A DNA stretch of 54,560 nucleotides from the NCBI GenBank assembly GCA_030674155.1, contig CM060342.1, forward strand, positions 20,090,855-20,145,414. Reading direction: 5' to 3'. This DNA comes from Stramonita haemastoma (lineage: Eukaryota > Mollusca > Gastropoda > Neogastropoda > Muricidae). The notes under the pieces were generated by a model. It was not told the DNA's origin, made no database searches, and saw nothing but the letters and a program-made list of their open reading frames with translations. Below, one piece after another: positions 35,648-45,693 of the stretch (the first letter of the stretch is position 1; the number at the start of each line of letters is the position of its first letter). Both the position numbers and the translations under genes were made by a program.

Positions 35648-36382
35648 GCTTTTTTTAATCATCTTTATTTTTTCAAGGGTAACAGAGTAAGCATTTACAT
35701 ACTTTTTTTTCGTCCGGCTCTTGCCCTGATTAGGGAATAGAAAAAGAAAAAAGGAGACCCTACCAAAATAGGAGAAAAGCCCAAAGCAAAGATTAAACAG
35801 AAAGCAACAAAAAGGAAAAACAACATCACCATCACCAAGAATAAAAATTCAACCTATGATTATAAAAAGGAGATAAGTATACATTCAACATATGTATAAT
35901 CCCCAACGAGTACATGCAAACTTATTTAAGACAAAAGAGATAGATATGTATTCAACAAACATAAAATCCCAAACCGACCAGACATTCATGTCACAGTGTT
36001 GATTCTAGGGTGCGCCCTTGCGGGATTCCCGCATTTTTTTCAACTTTGCCGCAAAATAATGTGACCAGTGCGCCCTAACGGACGCAAAAAAACTGTGGAT
36101 GGCGCATATTTGAACAAACAGTGCGCCCCCGCAACTGCGTTTGTATAGTTTCATTTTCAAAACAGCTGCTACATGCGTAGGTCATTACGTTGATACCCCA
36201 GGGATGGCAAGATGCACTGATTAGCGCCTACAGTCATCACAATTGTTACAAAGCGGCTGGTCTGACGTCATTTTCCTACTCATTTACGTCATTACGTCAT
36301 TACTCATTTTCAAAGGAGCTGTACTCCTGAAACAAATGACGTCATTGTGACAGAGATCGTTAGTGGTGTTAGTGGAAGAAGC

Positions 36383-36442
<60 letters not shown>

Positions 36443-36466
36443 CTCTCTCTCTCCTCTCTCTCTCTC

Positions 36467-36519
<53 letters not shown>

Positions 36520-37120
36520 CATCTAGATCTAGCTCTCCAACTCAAAATGTGGAAATACAAATTTGACTTTGACTCTCTCTCTCTCCTTCCCTCCCTCCCC
36601 CCCCCCCTCTCTCTCTCTTTCTCATTTCCTCCCCCCTCCCCCTCCTCTCTCTCTCTTGTATACAAACAATGCATCTCCTGTATTTATTATGTATCCCTCC
36701 ACATCTGAATGTACCACAATCTTCCCCACCTCCCCCCTCTCTCTTTGTCTTTCCTGTGTAAGAAAATAATTTTACAGACCAACTGCAATACATAAGGTGT
36801 ATCTTAAATCCTGTCTGCCTACATACCATCCCGTTTGCTTTGTTTCTCGTTCTTGAAAAATAGCAGAAATCACCTCTAACGGTATTATGAGCAAATACAA
36901 CTTACTATTTGTCCCCTTTTTTATGAAGAGAAAAGGGGGGAGGGGGCAAATGCCCCCTTTTTTTTTTTGAAATCCTAGAATCAACACTGATGTCAGGAGA
37001 TACACTGGTTATAATTAAATCAAGTAAATTTAAATTGAGAAGTGACAGCAGAGAAAAGAGCAGCCCGAACAAAGAAAAGATGCATGTTAAAACATGACGA
37101 ACCTTTCTTACTTTAAAAGA
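35648..37120 (-). mobile_element. Retroelement 3' end carrying a nested DNA transposon
   Basis: Read on the minus strand, CCCTAATCAGGGCAAGAGCC, then AATGCTTACTCTGTTACCCT and TGAAAAAATAAAGATGATT form a 3' end module also found at 53542-53612 (plus). The A/T-rich sequence upstream (35740-35993 and 36990-37120) may be its untranslated region, split by the element at 35994-36989. No ORF is present. The outer limit at 37120 is a guess. Confidence 0.55.
35994..36989. mobile_element. 996-bp element with 16-bp perfect terminal inverted repeats
   Basis: The left end CAGTGTTGATTCTAGG (35994-36009) is the exact reverse complement of 36974-36989. ATGTCA flanks both sides (35988-35993, 36990-36995). CAGTG ends suggest the hAT superfamily, although hAT duplications are normally 8 bp. 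No transposase is visible, so it is non-autonomous. The interior holds GC-rich subterminal wording (TGCGCCC repeats at 36010-36130) and CT microsatellites (36390-36512). Confidence 0.85.
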
Positions 37121-37772
37121 ATATTATGACCCCCCCCTCCACCCCAACAAAACAAAAAAAAACAAAAAATATAAAAAAATATATATATATTTTTAAAGAA
37201 ACAACAAATGAGAAACAAAAAAAAACCCCAAACAAAAACAACACCAAAACGCCCCTATAAAAAAAAAAAAACCGACCCCCCCCCACCCCGAAAAAAAGTA
37301 ACAGCAAACAAACATTTGATCAACCACATTATAATGTTACGCCCAAAATGACATTTTTCAAGTCATGTTTAAGAACATGAGTTTAAAGTGTTCAAAAAGG
37401 CGTATCATTTCATAATCAAAAACTTTTCTATCTAATGAAAAGTTTAGGATATAATGTATAAAAGTGGAAAATAGGTAGGGAGATGAAAAGAGAGAGAGAG
37501 AGAGTGCATCTTATGTGTTGCATCCTCAGCAAAATATGCTGATCAACAAAATCTGGGGGGACGAGGAGGCGAGGCAGCCATGTTTCTGGGCCTTCTCCTC
37601 CTCCTCCTCCTCCTCACGAAACAAAAACAACAAATGCAGACCAGGGCTTTTTTCTTGGCCTAAAGAGCAGGCCATTGTGTGCCGGTAGGAGCAGATGACA
37701 ATTATTTTTGAAAAAACCAGCATGCACACAGGTGTCATGTTTAAGACACCATCCCTGAGGGAAAAAAAAAAA
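37121..37772. other. A-rich, low-complexity stretch with SINE fragment
   Basis: Poly-A tracts and (C)n runs dominate to about 37320. A SINE central-to-tail fragment (GCAGGCCATTGTGTGCCGGT at about 37667-37760, plus) precedes a family C piece. No gene is seen. Confidence 0.6.
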
Positions 37773-37885
37773 AGGGTAGGCGCTGCACTTGTGGCGACGT
37801 GCTCTCCCCAGGGAGAGCAGCCCGAATTTGACACTGAGAAATCTGCTGTGACATAAAGTGGTATAAAAATAAATAAAAAATAGAC
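37773..37885 (+). repeat. SINE family C 3' part
   Basis: GGGTAGGCGCTGCACTTGTG, GACGTGCTCTCCCC, GAAATCTGCTGTGACATAAA and a TAAAAATAAATAAAA tail match the 3' third of the complete copy at 8257-8681. Confidence 0.8.
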
Positions 37886-38129
37886 AGGCAGACAGACAAG
37901 ACACAGGCAGGAGGAGCCTTGGATCTGTTCTCTTCACAGGCAGCATGTGACAGGGACCAGGCCACCAGCACTGAAACAAAACCCCCAAAATCATTTCCAC
38001 ACAATCAGTCATCTTGGTTAATTGAGGGGAAGAGAGAGGGAGAGTTGGAGCTATTCCACAGTTGCAGCTGCACTACTCTACAGTTGAAACCCGTTTGGCA
38101 GTACTCCCTTTTTGGGGACTTTACAGTTA

Positions 38130-39600
38130 AACCAGTTTGGTCAAACTCTGCAGTTGTACCAAGTTGGCCATACTGCACCTTTGAACCAGGTTGGAGTTAA
38201 AAATTGGTTGGCCATACCCACAGTTAAACCAAGTTCGTAGTAAAAACCAGAATGGGAATGACCCAACCAGAATCGGAACTATGTAGATAATGACCCAAAC
38301 CGGAATTGGAATGACCGTAATCGGAATGACCCAAACCAGAATCGATATGACCCAAACCGGAATCGGTACATCCCAAACCGGAATCGGTACGACCCAAACC
38401 AGAACCGGTATGACCCAAACCGGAATCGGTATGACCCAAACCAGAATTGGTATGGCCCAAGCCAGAATTGGTATGACCCAAACCTGAATTGGTATGACCC
38501 AAACCGGATTCGGTATGACCCAAACCGGATTCGGTATGACCCAAACCAGAATCGGAATGATCCAAACCGGAATTGGAGTGACCCAAACCAGGTTGACCAT
38601 ACTCCACAGTTCCCAGGTTGGCCATACTCCACCACTGTTAAACCAGGTTGGTAGTAAAAAAAATTGGGCTGGCCATACTCGACCACTTTTGAACCAAATT
38701 GGTAGTAAAAAATCTGGTTGGCCCTACTCCACAGTTGAACCAGGTTGACCATACTCCACAGTTCCCAGGTTGGCCATACTCCACCACTGTTAAACCAGGT
38801 TGGTAGTAAAAAATTGGGCTGGCCATACTCCACCCCTGTTGAACCAAATTGGTAGTAAAAAATCTGGTTGGCCCTACTCCACAGTTAAACCAGGTTGACC
38901 TTACTCCACAGTTCCCAGGTTGGCCATACTCCACCACTGTTAAACCAGGTTGGTAGTAAAAAATTGGGCTGGCCATACTCCACCCCTGTTGAACCAAATT
39001 GGTAGTAAAAAATCTGGTTGGCCCTACTCCACAGTTAAACCAGGTTGACCATACTCCACAGTTCCCAGGTTGGCCATACTCCACCACTGTTAAACCAGGT
39101 TGGTAGTAAAAAAATTGGGCTGGCCATACTCCACCACTGTTGAACCAAATTGGTAGTAAAAAATCTGGTTGGCCCTACTCCACAGTTAAACCAGGTTGAC
39201 CATACTCCACAGTTCCCAGGTTGGCCATACTCCACCACTGTTAATCCAGGTTGATAGTAAAAAAAAATTGGGTTGGCCATACTCCACCACTGTTGAACCA
39301 AATTGGTAGTAAAAAATCTGGTTGGCCTTACTCCACAGTTAAACCAGGTTGACCATACTCCACAGTTGCCAGGTTGGCCATACTCCACCACTGTTAAACC
39401 AGGTTGGTAGTAAAAAAAAAATCTGGCTGGCTATACTCCACAGTTTAACAAGTTTGGCCATATTCCACTGTTGAACCAAGTTGGCCATACTCCACTATTG
39501 AACCAGGTTGGTCATAAAAAGCAATTTGGCCATACTCCACCTTGAAACTGGTTGGCCATACTCCACAGTTGAATCTGGTTGGTAATAAGAAAATGGTTGG
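38130..39600. repeat. Tandem array, about 150-bp units built from about 50-bp subunits
   Basis: GTTCCCAGGTTGGCCATACT recurs near 38609, 38761, 38911, 39061, 39212 and 39365 (the last as GTTGCC), giving a period of about 150. Within each unit three subunits share (C)CA(G/A)(G/A)TTGG..ATACTCCAC. Edges decay: single subunits continue on both sides. Minus-strand frames of up to 184 residues come from the repeat and show no domain. Confidence 0.93.
38263..38590. repeat. 21-bp tandem array nested in the 150-bp array
   Basis: About 14 copies of GACCCAAACCGGAATCGGTAT with variants (AGAATT, GGATTC), and one 15-bp short unit (GACCGTAATCGGAAT) near 38310. Because 21 is a multiple of three, all frames give 7-residue peptide repeats. 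Confidence 0.95.
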
Positions 39601-39885
39601 CCATACTCTACTGTTAATTTTTGTACTGTTTGATGTCTATTTTGGTTGCTGATGCTGTGTGTTGTGTGTGTGGTTTGTGTGTGTGTGTTCAGTTTACTGG
39701 TGGGTTGTTTTTTTGTTTGTTTTATTTAAGTTTTTTGTTTATGTATGCTGAAGTGTTATAGAAATGCTCATGTTCAAGATGAAGATGGTGATGTCAGGTT
39801 GTTTTCTGTATTTGTTACAAACTATTTCTGATGCTGATACTGCTCTGATCTGTGATTTTTAGTGGAAAGTATGAAAAGCTTATCT
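39601..39885. other. Unique stretch, no gene seen
   Basis: T/G-rich sequence with a short TG run (39660-39690). It ends in GAAAAGCTTATCT (39873-39885), the left target duplication of the next element. Confidence 0.5.
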
Positions 39886-40535
39886 TCTTCTTCTCATTGG
39901 TTTTATGTCTGTTCACTACAAGGTGATTTAGACAATGGTACATTCACGTTAAGAATGCACTGAAATGGGGATGAGGGGAAAAAGTGAAAGGATAAAGAAT
40001 ATAATGAATGATAAGTTTATACAATTTCATTTATAGTAACTGACCTACTGGTGACTGGCAAATACTTGCTGCAACTGATACTAGGACATGCGACTCGGAA
40101 TCATACAGAACACTTTGGAAATTTCCGTATTTTTCCCTTAGATCTATCCCTTTGCTTTTATACGAGGCAATGAGCACAGGGCAATCAAACAATATATGAT
40201 GGACTGATATAACAGCAGAACAAGTGCAGAAAACATTTTTTGAATATTTAGTTTTCCAAGCATTTAGACGTAATTCATGAATTATAATTTCTATATTTCG
40301 TGGGCAACACAAACGATTTAAGTGAAATCTAAAAAACTTTGAATATACAGAGTTTACAAGAATTGAAATAATTTCAAATGAAGATAAACGTAGACCTATA
40401 CTAGTAATCATTATGTCACTTGTACATTCTGAAGCACCGCGTTTTGCCAGAGAAGCTGCCAATTCATTCCAGTAAAGACCGCAATGTGATGGCACCCAGC
40501 AAAATATCATATAACATCCAAGTCCATCTCACCCA
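39886..40535 (-). mobile_element. 5'-truncated RNase H LINE with 13-bp target duplication
   Basis: The minus strand reads CWVPSHCGLYWNELAASLAK (RNase H His box), then CSAVISVHHILFDCPVLIAS and the C-terminal end, with a 3' region and (GAA)n tail matching 28537-29170. GAAAAGCTTATCT flanks both sides (39873-39885 and 40536-40548). LINE homology stops at about 40505; bases 40506-40535 are foreign filler. One open frame of 159 residues survives, so this copy is younger than the one at 28537. Confidence 0.9.
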
Positions 40536-40674
40536 GAAAAGCTTATCTCTGGTTATTATATTATGCTTTCAGTCAAATTCAAAATAGATTTTTATTGGAC
40601 TGCAACATATGAAATTAGCTCATACTTCAACTGGGTTTCTTTTTAAATTAAAAAAATACATTTTCTGTAACTCT
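40536..40674. other. Short spacer between two LINE insertions
   Basis: It begins with the right 13-bp duplication of the truncated LINE and ends with GTAACTCT (40667-40674), the candidate left duplication of the next LINE. No gene. Confidence 0.6.
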
Positions 40675-43600
40675 AAAGGACATGATGAGAAAAACAAAAC
40701 AGAAAGACATGTCGGATCGGTCGAGGCCCGGATCAACAACGACCGCGCTACCCACTGCAAGCCTCCAGGGTGGGAGTGACAAGTGTGCTACTGGGGCAGA
40801 ACCAACTCTAAAGCTTCCAGCTAAAGGGGTAACCATTGGTACATGGAATGTAAGGACTCTGTACCAAACAGGAAGAGTACAGGAACTTACACATGAATTA
40901 CAGAGGTATAAATGGGACATCATAGGGCTTGCGGAAGTCAGATGGATTGGCTTTGGAGAAACAACCACGCAAGACGGCCACAAAATATGGTACAGCGGAG
41001 AAGAGAAACTACATCAACATGCAGTAGGCTTTATTGTCAGGAAAGAGATTGTGTCAAGCATCATCAGCTGCACACCAGTATCCAGCAGACTCATCTCAAT
41101 CAGAGTCTCTGCAAAACCCCAGAATCTCACCATCATCCAAGTGTATGCTCCAACATCTGACTACGATGATGACCAGATAGAAGAATTCTATGAAGAACTT
41201 GAAAACGTCATCTCCAAAACGCCCAAAAAAGACATCCTTATTGTGGAAGGCGACTGGAATGCTAAGGTGGGACCTGATGCCTATGACACCTGGGCAGGAA
41301 CCACGGGACGATTTGGACTGGGAGAAACAAATGACAGAGGACAGCGGCTGCTGGAATTCGCAAAGAAGCACAAACTAACTTTGGCTAACACACTCCATCC
41401 TCACAAGCCATCCAGAACATCAACCTGGCACTCACCAAATGGTCTGATTCATAATCAAATTGATTACATTCTGTCACCCCAAAGATTCAAATCCAGCATA
41501 AACAAGGCAAACACAAGAACATTCCCAGGAGCTGACATTGGCAGTGACCACGACCTTGTACTTACCACCATCAGGCTGAAACTGAAAGCAAAACACCAGC
41601 CAAACAGCCCACGCATAAGATTCGACCTGGAAAAACTCAAAGACCCAACAGTGGTTGAGATCTTCCAAGCCAACATTGGAGGAAAGTTCGCCGCACTCAC
41701 AGCCATCGACAATGATGTGGACACACTGGCCAACAACATCAAAGAAGTGCTAACGACAGCAGCAGAAGAAACATTAGGAAGAATCAGAACAAAGAAACAA
41801 CCCTGGGTGACAAATGAGGTTCTTGACCTCTGCGACAAAAGAAGAGAACTTAAGAAACAAAAGTTCACAAGTCAAGAAGCTTACAAGAAGTACATGGATA
41901 GCCACAGAGAAGTGAGGAAAAAGATGAGAGAAGCCAAAGAAGCGTGGATAGAAGAACAATGCAACAACATCGAAGCTGGAATGGCCAAGGGAAACAGCAA
42001 AACAGCTTACGACACTTTGAAAGCACTAACGAAAACCACACAGCCTAAAGCCTCTGTTATTGAAGACAAAGAAGGAAATCTTTTAACGGAAAACAATGCC
42101 ATCCTCCAACGCTGGACAGAATACTGTGAGGGATTGTATAACTACCCACTACGCCCAGATACCAACATAGTTTCTGACAAACCCCCTGAACACCAAGATA
42201 AAGACCCACCAATACTAAGGTGTGAAGTAGATGCAGCTATTAAACAATTGAAGAAGGGGAAGTCCCCTGGAATCGATAACATCCCAGCTGAACTCATAAA
42301 AAATGGAGGGAATGAAACAGCAAGGCAATTCACAGAACTTTGTCAGAAGATCCACGACACCAAAGAATGGCCAAAAGAATGGACACAGTCTCTTGTAATA
42401 CCCCTGCCAAAGAAAGGAAACCTTAAGCAATGCCAGAACTACAGAACCATCAGTCTCATAAGTCATCCTAGCAAGATCGTGCTGCAGGTAGTCCTCAACA
42501 GACTGAAAAACCAAGCGGAAAAACTCCTGGCAGAAGAACAAGCGGGCTTTAGACCAAAACGCAGCACAATGGAACAAATTTTCAATCTGAGAATTCTGAT
42601 AGAGAAGCATCTCCAACACCAAAAAGACTTGTACCACAATTTCATAGATTTCAAAAAGGCCTTTGACAGGGTATGGCATGACGGCCTCTGGCAAGTACTC
42701 AGGCACTTCAACATTGACAGCTGCCTAATTGAAGTCATCAAGGCTCTGTACGAGAACGCAAGAAGTGCAGTTTTCATGAACAATCACGTGGGCGAGTTCT
42801 TCAAGACCACGGTTGGGGTTCGCCAGGGCTGCCTTCTCTCACCTGTACTCTTCAACCTCTTCCTCGAAAACATCATGACAGAGACACTGCAAAACCACCA
42901 CACTTCCATCTCCATTGGTGGAAGACCCCTTTGCAACCTCAGATTTGCAGATGACATTGACCTCATGGGCAGCAGCAAACAAGAACTGCAAATCCTCACA
43001 GACAATTTAACAGATAGAGCGAGCGCATACGGCATGGAGGTCAGTACAGAGAAATCAAAGATCATGGTCAACAGCGCGAGTAATGACATCACGGAAATAA
43101 AGATGAATGGAGAAATACTAGAAGAGGTGAGCCAATTCAAATACTTAGGTTCCATCCTAACAAAAGATGGCACATCAAACAATGAAGTGAAAGCTCGCAT
43201 TGCAACAGCAACATCTGCTCTAGTCAGACTCCAGAGGATCATCAGAAGCAACAACATCAGCTTCTGCACCAAATACCACCTTTACAAATCCCTCGTGATA
43301 TCTATCCTCCTATATGGCTGTGAATCATGGACTCTGACAGCAGAGTTAGAGAGGAGAATCCAAGCATTCGAGAACAAGTGCCACAGAAGACTCCTCAGAA
43401 TATCATACAAAGAACACAAGACCAATAACTATGTGAAAGAAGAAATCAAAAAGCGTGTAGGCCCCCAAGAGCCTTTACTCTCCACCATAAAGAGGAGAAA
43501 ACTGATGTGGTTTGGTCACACCACAAGACACAACACCCTAGCAAAAACCATCCTGCAAGGAACAGTCGAGGGCAAGAGAAGAAGAGGCCGCCAAAAGAAA

Positions 43601-43763
43601 TCATGGGTTGACAACATCAAAGACTGGACCGCCCAACCCCTGCAACACCTCCTACTAGCCACACAGGATCGTGAAGCATGGAAAAAGATCGCTGTTGCGT
43701 CTTCTCTCATGTCCCCCCTACGTCCTTTGGGACATGGGACTGAGTGAGTGAGAGAGTGAGTGA
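40675..43763 (+). mobile_element. Near-complete LINE (RTE-like), intact ORF
   Basis: The element is about 3.09 kb. It has a very short leader (7 bases before the ATG), one ORF, essentially no 3' untranslated region and a (TGAG)n tail (43740-43763). GTAACTCT occurs just before (40667-40674) and just after (43764-43771), a plausible 8-bp target duplication. Single ORF, no RNase H, microsatellite tail and tiny 3' region fit the RTE group; clade assignment is inference. Confidence 0.85.
40682..43747 (+). CDS. LINE endonuclease/reverse transcriptase, 1021 residues, intact
   Basis: This is a single uninterrupted frame. An apurinic-type endonuclease occupies residues about 52-300: GTWNVRTL (N56), LAEVRW (E85), VYAPTSD, VEGDWNAKVG (D191, N193) and GSDHDLV (D289, H290). 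A Lys-rich linker spans about 300-510. Reverse transcriptase follows: KGKSPGIDNIPAEL, NYRTISLISHPSK (586), FIDFKKAFDRVW (652), GVRQGCLLSPVLFN (712) and RFADDIDL (catalytic Asp pair near 757-758). The C-terminal tail has LYGCESWTLTAELERRIQAF, RRKLMWFGH and GKRRRGRQKKSW, typical of this LINE type. All catalytic residues I know for the family are present, so it may be active. The start is the first of two Met codons. The TGA stop (43745-43747) lies inside the (TGAG)n tail. It resembles database entries often mislabelled craniofacial development protein 2. Confidence 0.95.
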   Translation: MMRKTKQKDMSDRSRPGSTTTALPTASLQGGSDKCATGAEPTLKLPAKGVTIGTWNVRTLYQTGRVQELTHELQRYKWDIIGLAEVRWIGFGETTTQDGHKIWYSGEEKLHQHAVGFIVRKEIVSSIISCTPVSSRLISIRVSAKPQNLTIIQVYAPTSDYDDDQIEEFYEELENVISKTPKKDILIVEGDWNAKVGPDAYDTWAGTTGRFGLGETNDRGQRLLEFAKKHKLTLANTLHPHKPSRTSTWHSPNGLIHNQIDYILSPQRFKSSINKANTRTFPGADIGSDHDLVLTTIRLKLKAKHQPNSPRIRFDLEKLKDPTVVEIFQANIGGKFAALTAIDNDVDTLANNIKEVLTTAAEETLGRIRTKKQPWVTNEVLDLCDKRRELKKQKFTSQEAYKKYMDSHREVRKKMREAKEAWIEEQCNNIEAGMAKGNSKTAYDTLKALTKTTQPKASVIEDKEGNLLTENNAILQRWTEYCEGLYNYPLRPDTNIVSDKPPEHQDKDPPILRCEVDAAIKQLKKGKSPGIDNIPAELIKNGGNETARQFTELCQKIHDTKEWPKEWTQSLVIPLPKKGNLKQCQNYRTISLISHPSKIVLQVVLNRLKNQAEKLLAEEQAGFRPKRSTMEQIFNLRILIEKHLQHQKDLYHNFIDFKKAFDRVWHDGLWQVLRHFNIDSCLIEVIKALYENARSAVFMNNHVGEFFKTTVGVRQGCLLSPVLFNLFLENIMTETLQNHHTSISIGGRPLCNLRFADDIDLMGSSKQELQILTDNLTDRASAYGMEVSTEKSKIMVNSASNDITEIKMNGEILEEVSQFKYLGSILTKDGTSNNEVKARIATATSALVRLQRIIRSNNISFCTKYHLYKSLVISILLYGCESWTLTAELERRIQAFENKCHRRLLRISYKEHKTNNYVKEEIKKRVGPQEPLLSTIKRRKLMWFGHTTRHNTLAKTILQGTVEGKRRRGRQKKSWVDNIKDWTAQPLQHLLLATQDREAWKKIAVASSLMSPLRPLGHGTE

Positions 43764-44360
43764 GTAACTCTCTATCTCTCTCTCTGTCTCTCTCTCTCCC
43801 TTTCTTTCTTTCTCTAATAATCTGGTTGCCGCTTGATAGTTGAGGCATGCTACCTCAGGTACAGGAGAGGATGATCTGTGTTTATCTGAAGGCATGAAGA
43901 TGCAGATCAGTGTGTGTCGCATTCTTTTCAGTTTCAAACACTTCACAGCTTGGCTACTGGGTGAGATGGACTTGGATGTTATATGATGTAACAGTTTGTT
44001 TTTCAGTAACATCTTGTGCAGAAGAGGAAGCTTTTGGAATGTCTTGAAATAACCTACCAATTTTTCATTCTGGGGTTGCGTTTGTGGGGGGTGTTGATAG
44101 GTCAGTTTTGAGGGTGTTTTAATTGGTTGTTTTTTTTCCCTCCATTATGTCAGTTTTATTTCATCATCCATGATGTGAGTGATGTCTTTTTTTTGAGGGG
44201 TGGGGGGTGGGGGGGTGTTGTCTTTATCAGCATGTGAGACTGCAACAATCATGCAAGTTAAAGTGCTTAATCTATCACCTAAAAAAGAAATATATCTATT
44301 GACTAAAGAAAGGGTTTTTTGTGTTGCTGTTTCATTTTCTTACTTGTGTCACTGATTCAC
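43764..44360. other. Non-coding flank
   Basis: It starts with a CT-rich microsatellite (43770-43812). No gene is recognised. It contains the donor sequence (43958-43987) of the filler found at 40506-40535. A G/T-rich stretch follows at 44190-44220. Confidence 0.5.
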
Positions 44361-44402
44361 CCTTGTGTCACCGACGCCCTAAAGAGCTGAAAAAGCTCCT
44401 TA
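44361..44402 (-). repeat. Fragment of the 390-bp cassette at the satellite edge
   Basis: CCTTGTGTCACCGACGCCCT and AAAGAGCTGAAAAAGCTCC resemble the cassette wording at 17950-18000 (TTGTGGCGACACGGACGCCC, AAGAGCTGAGAAAGCTAG). Only about 40 bases remain, directly beside the minisatellite. Confidence 0.6.
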
Positions 44403-45693
44403 AAAACCATTTTCCCAATTTCACCATAATAGCCATTTTCCCATAATACCCATTTTCACAATTTTCCCATAATAGCCATTTTTCAATAATACCCATTTTC
44501 CCATAAAAACCATTTTCCCAATTTCCCCATCAAAACCATTTTCCCAAATTCTCCATAAAAACCATTTCCCCAAATTCCCCCCAAAAAACGTTTTCCCAAT
44601 TTCCCCAAAAAAAAACATTTTTCCAATTTCCCTACAAAAGCCATTTTCCCATAATAGCCTTTTCCCCATAAAAACCATTTTCCCAATTTCCCCATAATAG
44701 CGATTTTCCCAAATTCCCCATAAAAGCCATTTTCCCAATTTCGCCATAATACCCATTTTCCCATAATAACCATTTTCCAAATTTCCCCATAAAAACCATT
44801 TTCCGAATTTCCCCATAAAAACCATTTTTGCCGATTTTCGCATAATAACCATTTTCCCATTTTCCCTATAAGAGCCATTTTCCCATAATAGCCATTTCCC
44901 CATAAAAACTATTTTCCCAATTTCCCCATAAAAACCATTTTCCCTATTCCCAAAGTCCCCATAATAGCCATTTTCCCATAATAGCCATTTTCCCATAATA
45001 ACCATTTTCCCAATTTCCCCATAAAAACCATTTTCCCAATTTCCCCATAACAACCATTTTCCCAATTTCCCCATAATAACCATTTCCCCAAATTCCCCAT
45101 AATAGCCATTTTCCCATAATAGTCATTTCCCCATAAAAACCATTTTCCCAATTTCCCCATAAAAACCATTTTCCCAATATCCAATTTCCCCATAAAAACC
45201 ATTTTCCCAATTTCCCCATAAAATTTATTTTCCCAATTTCCCCATAATAAACATTTTCCCAATTTCCCCATGAAAACCATTTTCCCAATTTTCCTATGAT
45301 AACCATTTTCCCAATATCCCCATAAAAACCATTTTCCCAATTTCCCATGAAAACCATTTTTTCTATTTCCCCATAAAAACCATTTTCCCAATTTCCCCAT
45401 AATGGCCATTTCCCAAAAAAAACCATTTTCCCTTAATAACCATTTCCAACCATTTTCCAATAATAAGCATTTTCCTAATTTCCCCATAAAAACCATTTTC
45501 CCAATTTTCCCATAAAAACCATTTTCCCATGATAGCCATTTCCCCAATGTCCCCATAAAGACCATTTTCCCAATTTCCCCATAAAAACCATTTTCCAAAT
45601 TTCCCCATAAAAACCATTTTCTTAATTTCCCCATAATAGCCATTTTCCCATAATAGCCATTTTGCCATAATAGCCATTTTCCCATAAAAGTCA

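Noticed and set aside
35222..35662. Cys/His-containing minus-strand ORF opposite the GDIQEKPF exon
   Set aside because: No regular zinc-finger spacing. The plus strand has a good acceptor and the expected PP2C block in phase.
38127..39391. Tyr/Gln/Pro- and Thr/Gly-rich ORFs in the 38-39 kb arrays
   Set aside because: They are periodic translations of the 21-bp and 150-bp tandem repeats in several frames at once.
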